NCBI RefSeq assembly: GCF_037658235.1
Contig: NZ_JBBJLN010000009.1
Span: forward strand, 62,001 to 126,000
Reading direction: 5' to 3'
From: Yunchengibacter salinarum
GTDB taxonomy: Bacteria > Pseudomonadota > Alphaproteobacteria > Sphingomonadales > Kordiimonadaceae
DNA length: 64,000 nt
Shown: positions 18,713 through 27,699 of the stretch, piece after piece
How the letters are laid out: each line of letters starts with the position of its first letter
Numbering within the stretch: position 1 is the stretch's first letter
Notes under the pieces: model-generated
Databases searched by the model: none
The model's input: the letters and a program-made list of their open reading frames with translations, nothing else
Told to the model about the DNA's origin: nothing
Program-made: the position numbers and the translations under genes

Positions 18713-19347
18713 AAGACCCGGACCTGATCGATATTTCCCAGACCCTGCGCCCCGACATGCCCGTCTGGCCCGGCGATACCGCCTTTGGCCGGGATACAAG
18801 CTGGGCCATGGGGCCGGATTGCCCGGTCAATGTCAGCCGGTTGACGCTATCCACCCACAGCGGCACCCATGCGGATGCCCCGCTGCATTACGACGCGGAC
18901 GGGCTGGACAGCGCGGCCAGCCCGCTGGCGCCCTATCTGGGTCCCGCCTTCGTGCTGGACCTGTCGGCGCGCGGCCATGACGGGCCGATCACGCCGGACG
19001 CGCTCGCCCCCCACCTGCCGGAGCGGGTGAGCCGGGTGCTGCTGCGCCTTTTCCCCGCTTTCCCGCACGATCACTGGCCGCAAACCTTCTCCCCCATCGC
19101 GGCGGACAGCATCGCCCTGATCGCCGAGCGCGGCGGGCGACTGATCGGGGTGGACAGCCCGTCGCTCGACCCGCTGACATCAAAGACCATGGATGCCCAC
19201 ATGGCCGTCAAGCGGGCGGGCATGGCCATTCTGGAAGGTCTGGTGCTGGATGATGTGCATTCCGGCTTTTACGAGCTGATCGCCCTGCCGCTCAGGATGG
19301 CCGGAGCGGATGCCAGCCCGGTTCGCGCCGTGCTGAGGAGAATGTGA
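18709..19347 (+). CDS. kynB: Arylformamidase (N-formylkynurenine formamidase)
   Basis: The 212 residues form a cyclase-family (KynB) hydrolase that removes formate from N-formylkynurenine. The metal site is STHSGTHADAPLHYDADG near residues 44-61, and the N-terminus IDISQTLRPDMPVWPGDT is classic for the family. The substrate and metal contacts near GVDSPSLDPLTSK are also present. It sits between kynA and kynU with overlapping codons at both ends, so the three enzymes are produced together. Confidence 0.97.
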   Translation: MKDPDLIDISQTLRPDMPVWPGDTAFGRDTSWAMGPDCPVNVSRLTLSTHSGTHADAPLHYDADGLDSAASPLAPYLGPAFVLDLSARGHDGPITPDALAPHLPERVSRVLLRLFPAFPHDHWPQTFSPIAADSIALIAERGGRLIGVDSPSLDPLTSKTMDAHMAVKRAGMAILEGLVLDDVHSGFYELIALPLRMAGADASPVRAVLRRM

Positions 19348-20603
19348 TGCCCACCTATTCGCTGGACTGGTGCAAGCGCCAGGACGAGAACGACCCGCTG
19401 GCACCGCTGAAAAACCGCTTCGAGCTGCCAGACGGCACCCTGTATCTGGACGGCAATTCCCTTGGCCCGATGCCCAAAGCCGTGGGGCCGAAGGTGGAAA
19501 AGACCCTGTACAGCGAATGGCGCCGGGACCTGATCCGCAGTTGGGCCGATAGTGACTGGTATGATCTGGGCGCCAAGTGCGGCGCCCGCATCGCCCCCCT
19601 GATCGGCGCCGACCCGGCCAGCGTGATCGCGGTGGACACGGTGTCCATCAACATTTTCAAGCTGGCCGCCGCCGCCATACGGCGCCACCGGGACCGCACG
19701 GGCCGGTCCCGCTGCCGTCTGGTGACGGAGGCGGGCAATTTTTCCACGGACATCTACATGCTGGATGGCCTGGCGAGCCTGCTCGGCCCCGATGTGGTGC
19801 TGGATGTGGTCCCGCGCGAAGCGGTCATGGACAGCCTTGGCGAGGACGTGGCGCTGCTTCTGCTGACCCATGTGCATTTTGTCAGCGCGGAAATGTGGCC
19901 CATGCAGGCCACCACCGAAGCCGCCCACGCCGCGGGGGCGCAGATGCTGTGGGATCTCAGCCATTCCACCGGGGCGGTGCCGCTTGACCTGAAAAGCAGC
20001 CGCGCCGAATACGCGGTGGGCTGCGGGTACAAATATCTCAATGGCGGGCCGGGGGCGCCTGCCTTTGCCTATGTGCGCGAAGACCTGATCGCGGACCTGG
20101 ACCAGCCGCTTACCGGCTGGTTCGGGCACAAGACCCCCTTTGCCTTTCACGACAAGTTCGAGGCCGACCCCGGCCTGCGCCGCCTGCTGACCGGCACACC
20201 CGGTATTCTGGGCCTGCGGGCACTGGATGCGGCGCTGGACCTGTGGGCGGACGTGGACATGGCTCTTGTGCGGGAAAAATCCCTGGCGCTGGGCGACCTG
20301 TTCATGGACCTGGCCGAGGAGAAGCTCGCCCCCTTTGGGGTGCATCTGGCCAGCCCCCGTGCTCATGACCGGCGCGGCAGCCATATCGCACTGCGTTTCG
20401 AGCATGGCTACAATCTGGTGCAAAGCCTGATGACCAAGGGCGTGGTGGGGGATTTCCGCGGCCCGGACGTGATGCGCTTCGCGCTGACACCGCTCTATAC
20501 CGGCTATGGCGATATCCACCGCGCCGTCACCGTCATGGAGTCGGTTCTGTCCAGCGGACTGTGGCGCCGAAGCGATTTCGCCCGCAAAGGCCCGGTAACC
20601 TGA
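19347..20603 (+). CDS. kynU: Kynureninase
   Basis: The 418 residues form a PLP-dependent aspartate-aminotransferase-fold enzyme that cleaves kynurenine to anthranilate and alanine. LYLDGNSLGPMPKAV is the N-terminal signature, WDLSHSTGAVPLDL holds PLP-contacting residues, and the Schiff-base lysine is in GCGYKYLNGGPGAPAF. The GAGGAG ribosome-binding site lies within the end of kynB; the ATG at 19347 is preferred over the GTG at 19344. No kynurenine 3-monooxygenase is adjacent, so the operon points to anthranilate. Confidence 0.97.
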   Translation: MPTYSLDWCKRQDENDPLAPLKNRFELPDGTLYLDGNSLGPMPKAVGPKVEKTLYSEWRRDLIRSWADSDWYDLGAKCGARIAPLIGADPASVIAVDTVSINIFKLAAAAIRRHRDRTGRSRCRLVTEAGNFSTDIYMLDGLASLLGPDVVLDVVPREAVMDSLGEDVALLLLTHVHFVSAEMWPMQATTEAAHAAGAQMLWDLSHSTGAVPLDLKSSRAEYAVGCGYKYLNGGPGAPAFAYVREDLIADLDQPLTGWFGHKTPFAFHDKFEADPGLRRLLTGTPGILGLRALDAALDLWADVDMALVREKSLALGDLFMDLAEEKLAPFGVHLASPRAHDRRGSHIALRFEHGYNLVQSLMTKGVVGDFRGPDVMRFALTPLYTGYGDIHRAVTVMESVLSSGLWRRSDFARKGPVT

Positions 20604-21011
20604 CCGGATCACGGAAAAACACGCCATAACAGATGGTTGCCGGCCCTTCCTGAACCGGATTCCAGCTCTGACACTATTCCGAAATCCAAAATTCACACAA
20701 CTGCAACATCCGGGTCGGCGCAGGACTTTCTGCGGGCGATGCAGTAAATTATCACGTTAAAACAATGTGTTAAATTTCCCTCTCCGGGCCGTCAGGAATG
20801 AAGGGCGACTATCTTCCCCCTTTTATCCCCGCCTTGGCCCGATGGCGCCCCGCCGCCGTTAAAAATCTGTAACACGCCGTCCGTAGGAGCAGCATCAGCC
20901 AAACAGGGGGCTGATGTGTCATGTGGTGCTGTCTGGCCGCGTGGTCTTGGGCTCATTGGCGTTCATTCGTGCGAACTTTGTTCGGAATCTGCACAATCTG
21001 CGGGGAATATC
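20604..21011. promoter_or_regulatory. 408-base leader region upstream of the tandem-repeat lipoprotein
   Basis: The stretch holds no gene. Around 20745-20785 it is unusually AT-rich for this genome, with TTAA at 20757-20760 and 20770-20773 nine bases apart. A second AT-rich patch with GTTAAAAATCTGTAAC lies near 20858-20873. Promoter activity is likely here, since the kyn operon ends upstream and the lipoprotein begins at 21012, but no clear -35/-10 pair or Pho box can be assigned. Confidence 0.4.
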
Positions 21012-23852
21012 ATGGAAATCAGGTCTTTGAAATCAATGCTGCTGGCGGCTACCGCCACGCTGGCCCTTGCCGCGTGCGGCGACAGCTCCACCGAGCTGGC
21101 CACACCCGGCCTTGAAGGGCCCAATCCCGGCGTCGGGGGTGATAACGGCGGCGACAACGACAGCGGCGGCGACAATGGCGGCGACAATGGCGGCGACGAC
21201 GGCGCCGCCGGTGATTGCCCCACGGGTACCGATCCGGTCATGGTCGGCGACAATGAGCACTGCCAGCTCAGCGGCCAGATCACCGATGATGTCACACTGA
21301 CCGCTGGCAATGTCTATCAGTTGAGCGGCTCCGTGCAGGTTGGTGTGGATATTGGGGCCGACGGCAATGCCACGGATGGCGACCCCGCCGTGCTGACCAT
21401 CGAACCCGGCGTGAACATTTATGGCGCCACCGCCACCGACCTTCTGATCATTGCCCGCGGGTCCGAAATCCAGGCCAATGGCGCTGCTGGTGACCCGATC
21501 GTCTTCACCTCCGCCCAGGACCTGGGCTTTGGCGCGGCCTTGGGCCTTGATCCGCGCCCCGGCTTCTCCGGCCCGAAACTGGAAGAGCCCTTCACATCCG
21601 AATGGGGCGGCCTTGTCATCAATGGCCGGGCCACGCTGAACACCTGTGACAGTGGCATCTGCGAAGCCGAAGGTGAAGGCGACAGCGGCTTTTACGGCGG
21701 CGATGACGACACCGACAGCAGCGGCGCCATGCAGTTCGTGCAGGTGCGCTATGCCGGCAACCCGATCACGGCCACCGACGAACTGAACGGCATCGCCTTT
21801 CAGGGCGTGGGCTCCGGCACCACGCTGAACAACATCCAGGTGCACAACGGCGCCGACGACGGCGTGGAGTTCTTCGGCGGCACCGCCAATGTGAAAAATC
21901 TGGTGATCACCGGCGCCGACGATGACAGCGTGGACTGGACCTTCGGCTGGCGCGGCAAGATCCAGAACCTGATCGTGATCCAGAACCCGAACCAGGAAAG
22001 CGATCGCGGCTTTGAAGGCGACAACCGCGAAGGCGCCAACGATGCCACGCCGCGCTCCCAGCCGCTGGTGGCCAACGCCACCGTGATCGGCGCGGGCACG
22101 CCGGGCAGCGACGAGGGCCTTCAGATCCGCCGTGGCTCCGGCATCCGGCTCTGGAACGCCGTGGTGGACAACTTCACCGACGCCTGCCTGGACCTGGACA
22201 ATGACGCCACCTTCAACAATGCGGGTTCCTCCGCCACGGACCTGAGCGGCGGGCTGACCATCGAGAGCACGCTGCTGGGCGACCGCTGCGGCGATCCCAC
22301 CAATGAAGACGACGGCGACCCCTTCTCGGTACAGGCTTTCTTTGAAAACCAGCCGAACAACGTGATCGGGACCACGTCTCTGTCCAACCGCTTCATCAAT
22401 GGCCAGGCTGAAAACGCCGTGACGGCCACCGACCCCGCCGCTGTGGACAGCTTCTTCGACAGCGTGGATTACATTGGCGCGGTACGCAGCGACGACCCCG
22501 CCGACAACTGGACACTGGGCTGGACACTGGGTCTGAACCCGGCCCCCACCTGCCCCACCAATGTGGACGGCGTAACCACCCGTGACGGCGGCAATACCTG
22601 TGTGCTGTCCGGCACCATCACCGAAGACCTGCGGCTTGTGGCGGGGCTGGACTATCTGCTGAGCGGGCCGGTCACCATCGGCCAGGATGTGGGCCCGGAC
22701 GTAAACGCCCCCGACCCGGACGCGCAATCCGCCACGCTCACCATCGATGCCGGTGTAACGGTGGAAGCCGAAGACCGCACCTCCCTGCTGGTGATCACAC
22801 GGGGCAGCCAGATCTTCGCCAATGGCACGCGAAACGCACCGGTCACCTTCACGGCGATTGATGACGAAACCCGCAATCTGGACACCGACACCTCGCTCTG
22901 GGGCGGCCTTGTCATCAATGGCCGGTCCACGCTGAACACCTGCGACAGCGGCATCTGCGAAGCCGACGGCGAGGGCGACAGCGGCTTTTATGGCGGCAAT
23001 GACGACACGGACGACAGCGGCCAGCTTTTCTTCGTGCGGGTCAAGTTCGCCGGCAACCCGATCACCGCCACCGACGAACTGAACGGCATCGCCTTCCAGG
23101 GCGTGGGCTCCGGCACGGAAATCGACTTCCTGCAGGTCCATAACGGCGCCGACGACGGCGTGGAGTTCTTCGGCGGCACCGCCAATGTGAAGCACCTGGT
23201 GCTCACCGGCGCCGACGATGACAGCCTGGACTGGACCTTCGGCTGGCGCGGCAGGGTGCAATACCTGCTGGTGATGCAGAACCCGAACCAGGAAAGCGAT
23301 CGCGGCTTTGAAGGCGATAACCGCGAAGGCGCCAACGATGCCACGCCGCGCTCCCAGCCGCTGGTGGCCAACGCCACCATTCTGGGCGCGGGCACGCCGG
23401 GCAGCGACGAGGGCCTTCAGATCCGTCGTGGCTCCGCCATCCGGCTCTGGAACGCGGTGGTGGACAACTTCACCGACGCCTGCCTGGACCTGGACGACGA
23501 GGCCACCTTCGATAATGCGGGCACCTCCGCCACGGACCTGAGCGGCGGGCTGACCATCGAGAGCACGCTGCTGGGCGACCGCTGCGGCGACCCCACCAAT
23601 GAAGACGACGGCGATCCCTTCTCGGTACGGGCTTTCTTTGAAAACCAGCCGAACAACGTGATCGGGACCACCTCGCTTCAACAGCCCGCAAATGGCGGAA
23701 AGGCGTTCATCAGCGGCGCCAATGAAGCCGCGGTCACCGCCACCGACGCATCCGCCGTCGATCCGTTCTTCGACAGCACCGACTTTATCGGCGCCGTCAG
23801 CGCGGACGATGACTGGACCGCCGGCTGGACCGTGTGGCTGGACCAGCAATAA
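21012..23852 (+). CDS. Lipoprotein with two 432-residue beta-helix-like repeats
   Basis: The 946 residues start at the ATG with a GGGGAA ribosome-binding site; an upstream in-frame GTG is rejected. The signal ends in the lipobox LALAAC, so the mature protein is lipid-anchored, followed by a Gly/Asp/Asn linker (GGDN-type repeats, about residues 39-66). Two copies of one unit follow, each reading in order: a Cys-containing cap, TLTIEPG-type rungs, WGGLVINGR, NTCDSGICE, GIAFQGVGSGT, ADDGVEFFGGTANVK, DDDSxDWTFGW and GLQIRRGS. This looks like a right-handed parallel beta helix. Homologues are usually unannotated. The adjacent TonB receptor suggests the two act together at the outer membrane. Confidence 0.8.
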   Translation: MEIRSLKSMLLAATATLALAACGDSSTELATPGLEGPNPGVGGDNGGDNDSGGDNGGDNGGDDGAAGDCPTGTDPVMVGDNEHCQLSGQITDDVTLTAGNVYQLSGSVQVGVDIGADGNATDGDPAVLTIEPGVNIYGATATDLLIIARGSEIQANGAAGDPIVFTSAQDLGFGAALGLDPRPGFSGPKLEEPFTSEWGGLVINGRATLNTCDSGICEAEGEGDSGFYGGDDDTDSSGAMQFVQVRYAGNPITATDELNGIAFQGVGSGTTLNNIQVHNGADDGVEFFGGTANVKNLVITGADDDSVDWTFGWRGKIQNLIVIQNPNQESDRGFEGDNREGANDATPRSQPLVANATVIGAGTPGSDEGLQIRRGSGIRLWNAVVDNFTDACLDLDNDATFNNAGSSATDLSGGLTIESTLLGDRCGDPTNEDDGDPFSVQAFFENQPNNVIGTTSLSNRFINGQAENAVTATDPAAVDSFFDSVDYIGAVRSDDPADNWTLGWTLGLNPAPTCPTNVDGVTTRDGGNTCVLSGTITEDLRLVAGLDYLLSGPVTIGQDVGPDVNAPDPDAQSATLTIDAGVTVEAEDRTSLLVITRGSQIFANGTRNAPVTFTAIDDETRNLDTDTSLWGGLVINGRSTLNTCDSGICEADGEGDSGFYGGNDDTDDSGQLFFVRVKFAGNPITATDELNGIAFQGVGSGTEIDFLQVHNGADDGVEFFGGTANVKHLVLTGADDDSLDWTFGWRGRVQYLLVMQNPNQESDRGFEGDNREGANDATPRSQPLVANATILGAGTPGSDEGLQIRRGSAIRLWNAVVDNFTDACLDLDDEATFDNAGTSATDLSGGLTIESTLLGDRCGDPTNEDDGDPFSVRAFFENQPNNVIGTTSLQQPANGGKAFISGANEAAVTATDASAVDPFFDSTDFIGAVSADDDWTAGWTVWLDQQ
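21600..23670 (+). repeat. Intragenic tandem repeat, period 1296 bases
   Basis: Anchors recur exactly 1296 bases apart: TGGGGCGGCCTTGTCATCAA at 21603 and 22899, CAGAACCCGAACCAGGAAAG at 21981 and 23277. The match is nearly base-for-base from about 21960 to 22370 against 23256 to 23666, while the 5' part of each unit has diverged more. Confidence 0.9.
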
Positions 23853-23940
23853 GCCAGATATGAGCGGCGCCGTGGCACCCCTGCCGGGGGTGTCGCGGCG
23901 CCCGCGTTTGAAACAAACGAATAGTTGGATGGTGGCCAAA

Positions 23941-26586
23941 ATGACATCAGTCAAAACCACGCTGAAACGCGCCCTGATGGCGTCCTGGGTGGTCCTGCTG
24001 CCCGCAACCGGCCAGATGGCCGCCGCGCAGGACAGCGACACTCAGGGGATGCCGGGCGGCGATATCGAAGAAGTGGTCGTTCAGGGCCAGTATGTACCGG
24101 ATGAGAAGCGCAACACCTCCGAGATCTCCAATGTTCTCGACTCGGAAGCCTTCGCCCGCACCGGCGACGGCGACATCGCCGTAGCGCTGTCCCGCGTGAC
24201 GGGCCTGTCCATGAGCGACGGCAAGTTCGTCATCGTCCGTGGCCTTGGTGAACGCTATCAGACCGCACTGCTGGATGGCTCCCTGCTGCCCAGCCCGTCG
24301 CCGCTGCGCCGGGTAGTGCCGCTGGACATCTTCCCCACGGCGCTGCTGGAATCCGTACTGGTTCAAAAGACCTTTTCACCGGAATATCCCGGCCAGTTCG
24401 GCGGCGGCGTGATCAATATGCGCACCAAGGCGGTGCCGGACGAGTTCTTCATGGAAGTGGGCGTGGGCACCGAAGTGAACACCGCCACCACCTTCAAGCG
24501 GGGCCTGGACTATGACGGCCCCAATTCCGAAGCCTTCACCTTTGGCGGGTCGCTCCGCGATCTGCCGGACCCGCTGTCGAACGCCATCGCCAATTCCACC
24601 GGCACCAACAGCCTTCTGGGGCTGAGCCAGCAGGAACTGGAAGTGGCCGGTGAAAGCCTGCCCAACCGCTATTCCATCGACCTGGAAGACAATCTGCCGG
24701 GCCTGGACATGAGCTTCGCGCTCGGTGATGTCACCAATATAGACGGCACCGATCTGGGCTTCACCTTCGCGCTGGACTATGACTTCGACACCCAGAACAA
24801 GTTCGGCCTGCGCCGCACCTTCGCCGTGCGCGAGGACGGCAGCCTGGACATCAACCAGGACCTGTCCCAGGCGGTCTGCGAGCGATCGGAATTCGAAGGC
24901 GGCGGGGATGATTGCGGCCGCCGTGAAACGCGCCAGAATTTTTCGCTTAACGGCCTGTTTTCCGTGGGCGCGGAATTCAATGCCAATCACGCGGTGAAGG
25001 CCACCACCACCGTGCTGCGGCAAAGCACCAAATCCGCCGTGATCGAAAAAGGCGAGTTCGCCTTTGATCCGGGCACGCTGTTCACCCGCAGCCGGATCGA
25101 CTGGGTGGAACGCCAGGTCTGGTCCAACCAGATTTCCGGCGACCATGCCTTTGACCTGATCGGCGGCGACTTCCAGCGCACCATGGTTAAGTGGCGCGCC
25201 AATTACAGCCGCGCCGACCGGGATGCGCCGCTGCGCCGCCAGCTTACCTTCGAGTTCTTCGAATTCGACCAGTCCACCCGTCTCGATCCGCGTTTTGACC
25301 GTAACGAAACCACCTTCGCGGCGCTGGACGACGAAAGCATCGAGGCCGGCATCGACATCATCCAGCCCGTGACCGTGGGCGAGATGCCGGTGGATTTCAA
25401 AGCGGGCTTCACCTATTACGACAAGGATCGCAGCTCCGCTTTCCGGCGCTTCAATTTTGAATTCCCCTCCGCCGGGCAACTGCCGGACACGCTGCTGCAA
25501 AGGCCGCCGGAAACCATCTTCGGCCCACGAAACATCGGCCCCGGCGGGATCACGCTTCGGGACAGCACCAACCCGTCCGACACTTTCCTCGGCCAGTTCG
25601 AGAATGTGCAGGCTTATGTGGGCGTGGATGCCCAGGTCACGCCGTCCCTGCGGCTGGCGGCGGGTATGCGCCTTGAGGACCTGAGCAAGCAGGTGGATAC
25701 CTTCCGTATCGGCCCCGCGGGCGAACGGATCAGGGTGACACTGGACGCGGAGCAGTATCTGCCCGCCTTCACCGCCACCTGGGAATTCCAGCCCAACATG
25801 CAATTCCGCCTGGGGTACAGCCAGACCATCGACCTGCCCGACCTGCGGGAGCTGTCAAACTCCGTCTTCCTGGACGAAGAGGGCTTCCAGCAACGGGGCA
25901 ACCCGGAACTGGAACTGGCGGAAATCGAAAACTTCGACGCCCGCTTCGAATGGTATTTCGGCAATGATGAAAGCCTGTCCGTGGCGGCTTTCTACAAGGA
26001 TTTCACCAATCCGATCGAGCGCACCTTCAACATTCGGGGCCTGTCCATCATCCGCTCCTTCGACAATGCGGACAGCGCCGAACTGCTGGGCATCGAGGCG
26101 GAACTGGACAAGAAGCTGAACTTCCAGAACTGGTTCGGCTGGGACTGGCTCGGCGAAGACCGTGAATTCTACATTAAAACCAATGTGTCCGTGATCGACT
26201 CGGAAGTCACCATCATCCCGGACGACAATGATCTGAGAACCAATCTGGAGCGCAACCTTCAGGGGCAATCCGACTTTCTCTATAACGCCACCATCGGTTT
26301 TGACGATTATATCAATGGCGAGTCGGCGGCGCTTGTCTTCAACTTCACCGGCAACCGGATCGACGATGTGGGCCTTGAAGGCCGCCCGGATGTGATCGAG
26401 GAACCGCCGATCATGCTGAACTTCGTCTATCGCCGGGAGATCGACATGTTCGACGACACGCTGGAACTGAAGCTGGAAGCGGAAAACCTGCTGTTCGACG
26501 ATTTCCTGCGCAAGCAGGGGGACCGGATCGCCGAAACCTATCCGATCGGGGCCAGCTTCTCGCTTGGCCTGACCTACAGGTTCTGA
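23941..26586 (+). CDS. TonB-dependent outer membrane receptor
   Basis: The 881 residues start at the ATG at 23941; an ATG at 23929 is equally in frame. The signal peptide ends near GQMAAAQ. The plug domain runs from EEVVVQGQYVPDEKR with FVIVRGLGERYQTALLDGS, LFPTALLESVLVQ-like text (LDIFPTALLESVLVQKTF) and PGQFGGGVINMRTK. The barrel follows and ends SFSLGLTYRF, with the terminal Phe needed for outer-membrane insertion. The group with RYQTALLDGS and FSPEYPGQFGGG is often linked to lipoproteins like the one 88 bases upstream. The ligand is unknown; no iron or B12 signature is visible. Confidence 0.9.
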   Translation: MTSVKTTLKRALMASWVVLLPATGQMAAAQDSDTQGMPGGDIEEVVVQGQYVPDEKRNTSEISNVLDSEAFARTGDGDIAVALSRVTGLSMSDGKFVIVRGLGERYQTALLDGSLLPSPSPLRRVVPLDIFPTALLESVLVQKTFSPEYPGQFGGGVINMRTKAVPDEFFMEVGVGTEVNTATTFKRGLDYDGPNSEAFTFGGSLRDLPDPLSNAIANSTGTNSLLGLSQQELEVAGESLPNRYSIDLEDNLPGLDMSFALGDVTNIDGTDLGFTFALDYDFDTQNKFGLRRTFAVREDGSLDINQDLSQAVCERSEFEGGGDDCGRRETRQNFSLNGLFSVGAEFNANHAVKATTTVLRQSTKSAVIEKGEFAFDPGTLFTRSRIDWVERQVWSNQISGDHAFDLIGGDFQRTMVKWRANYSRADRDAPLRRQLTFEFFEFDQSTRLDPRFDRNETTFAALDDESIEAGIDIIQPVTVGEMPVDFKAGFTYYDKDRSSAFRRFNFEFPSAGQLPDTLLQRPPETIFGPRNIGPGGITLRDSTNPSDTFLGQFENVQAYVGVDAQVTPSLRLAAGMRLEDLSKQVDTFRIGPAGERIRVTLDAEQYLPAFTATWEFQPNMQFRLGYSQTIDLPDLRELSNSVFLDEEGFQQRGNPELELAEIENFDARFEWYFGNDESLSVAAFYKDFTNPIERTFNIRGLSIIRSFDNADSAELLGIEAELDKKLNFQNWFGWDWLGEDREFYIKTNVSVIDSEVTIIPDDNDLRTNLERNLQGQSDFLYNATIGFDDYINGESAALVFNFTGNRIDDVGLEGRPDVIEEPPIMLNFVYRREIDMFDDTLELKLEAENLLFDDFLRKQGDRIAETYPIGASFSLGLTYRF

Positions 26587-26630
26587 TCCGGGGACATGGC
26601 CGGAAACGGTCGGACGATCAAACAGAAACC

Positions 26631-26663
26631 GCCGCGCCGGGGCACATCCCGGCGCGGCCTTTT
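26631..26663 (+). terminator. Rho-independent terminator after the TonB receptor
   Basis: An 11-bp perfect stem, GCCGCGCCGGG (26631-26641) with CCCGGCGCGGC (26648-26658), a six-base loop and a CTTTT tail. It separates the lipoprotein/receptor unit from the gsp operon. Confidence 0.9.
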
Positions 26664-26721
26664 GCAAAAGAAATGCACGGTCGGGCGCCCTGTGATAAAC
26701 CAGCGGCACGGGGGGCAAACA

Positions 26722-26752
26722 TTGACAAAACCACGCGGTGAGAAAATACACT
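26722..26752 (+). promoter_or_regulatory. Candidate promoter of the gsp operon
   Basis: A perfect -35 hexamer TTGACA is at 26722-26727. Possible -10 hexamers are AATACA at 26745-26750 (17-base spacer) or TACACT at 26747-26752 (19-base spacer). Either would start transcription at or very near the gspC ATG at 26757, which itself lacks a ribosome-binding site. Confidence 0.5.
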
Positions 26753-26756
26753 CATA

Positions 26757-27689
26757 ATGTCGGTATTCTCGCGCACGCTACACTCTGTGATAAGGCTTTC
26801 CGCGCCCGTGGAGCGACTGGCGCGGCCCTTTCTGCTGGTGGCGCTGACACTGGCACTGGCCTATGTGACGGCACGGGCGTTCTGGGCGGTTACCGGGCTC
26901 GCCAATCCGATGGCGGAACGGCTCCCCACCGGCCAGCCCACGGCAAGCGCTGACCGCCTGCCGGATACCAGTGCCGCCCTGCTGACGGGCTTTGACCCCT
27001 TTCACCGGCGCACGGCCGGTTCCGACGGCGACGGGGCGGACACAGCCGCCGCCAAGGCCGCGCCCGAAACCAGCCTTGATCTGAAACTTTACGGCGTGCG
27101 CACCGGCGGCCCGAACCGACCCGGAAGCGCCATTATCCGCCTGCCGGACCACGAACAGCGCGCCTTTACGGTGGGCAGCACCTTGCTGCCGGGTGTGCGC
27201 CTTGTGGCGATCCGCCCCACATATGTAACCATATCCCGTGGCGGCACGCGGGAAAGCCTGTTCCTGAACGGCCTGAGCGCCGAAGACGTGCGCGCCCGCG
27301 CCCGGCGCCAGGGGCAGGCACCGCCTGAGGCGGCAATATCCGAACCGGGCGAAAAGGGCCAGCCCCGGCACACCCTGTCGCGCGGCACCCTGTCCCGGCT
27401 GATGGGCAGCGTGACCATGACACCGACGGCCAGCGACGCCCCGGCGCAGGGGTTCCGCCTGGCGCCGAAAGCGGCGACGGACGGGGCGGACACGGCCAGC
27501 GCCCCCTTCCGCGCCCTTGGCCTGCGGGCGGGGGACATTCTCACCGCCGCCAACGGGGCGGCGATCCGCAGCCGCGAAGACCTGTCCGCCCTGCCCGGCA
27601 AAGCCCGCGACAGTGGCGGCCTCACGCTCACACTGTACCGCGAAGGCTCACCCGTCACCCTGCGTTTCGACTATCAGGATCAACCGTGA
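26757..27689 (+). CDS. gspC: Type II secretion protein GspC
   Basis: The 310 residues have the GspC plan: a short cytoplasmic stretch, one membrane helix at about residues 24-44, a periplasmic homology region (TSLDLKLYGVRTGGPNRPGS onward, residues 102-165), and a C-terminal PDZ-like domain (FRALGLRAGDILTAANG). GspC links the inner-membrane platform to the GspD secretin and helps select substrates. No ribosome-binding site precedes the ATG. It is the first gene of the operon, and gspD starts 10 bases after its stop. Confidence 0.92.
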   Translation: MSVFSRTLHSVIRLSAPVERLARPFLLVALTLALAYVTARAFWAVTGLANPMAERLPTGQPTASADRLPDTSAALLTGFDPFHRRTAGSDGDGADTAAAKAAPETSLDLKLYGVRTGGPNRPGSAIIRLPDHEQRAFTVGSTLLPGVRLVAIRPTYVTISRGGTRESLFLNGLSAEDVRARARRQGQAPPEAAISEPGEKGQPRHTLSRGTLSRLMGSVTMTPTASDAPAQGFRLAPKAATDGADTASAPFRALGLRAGDILTAANGAAIRSREDLSALPGKARDSGGLTLTLYREGSPVTLRFDYQDQP

Positions 27690-27699
27690 AAGCGTCCGC

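Noticed and set aside
20757..20773. Second CtrA-like site, TTAA-N9-TTAA
   Set aside because: Spacer is nine, not seven; this is probably just an AT-rich promoter patch.
20916..20935. Possible Pho box (GTGTCAT and CTGTCTG) before the lipoprotein
   Set aside because: The half-sites are 13 rather than 11 bases apart and the second is poor, so phosphate control is not supported by this sequence.
21033..24041. A 1002-codon open frame antisense to the lipoprotein gene
   Set aside because: It mirrors the repeats and strong GC codon bias of the sense gene; its translation has no family motif, and the sense frame has a lipobox, ribosome-binding site and family features.
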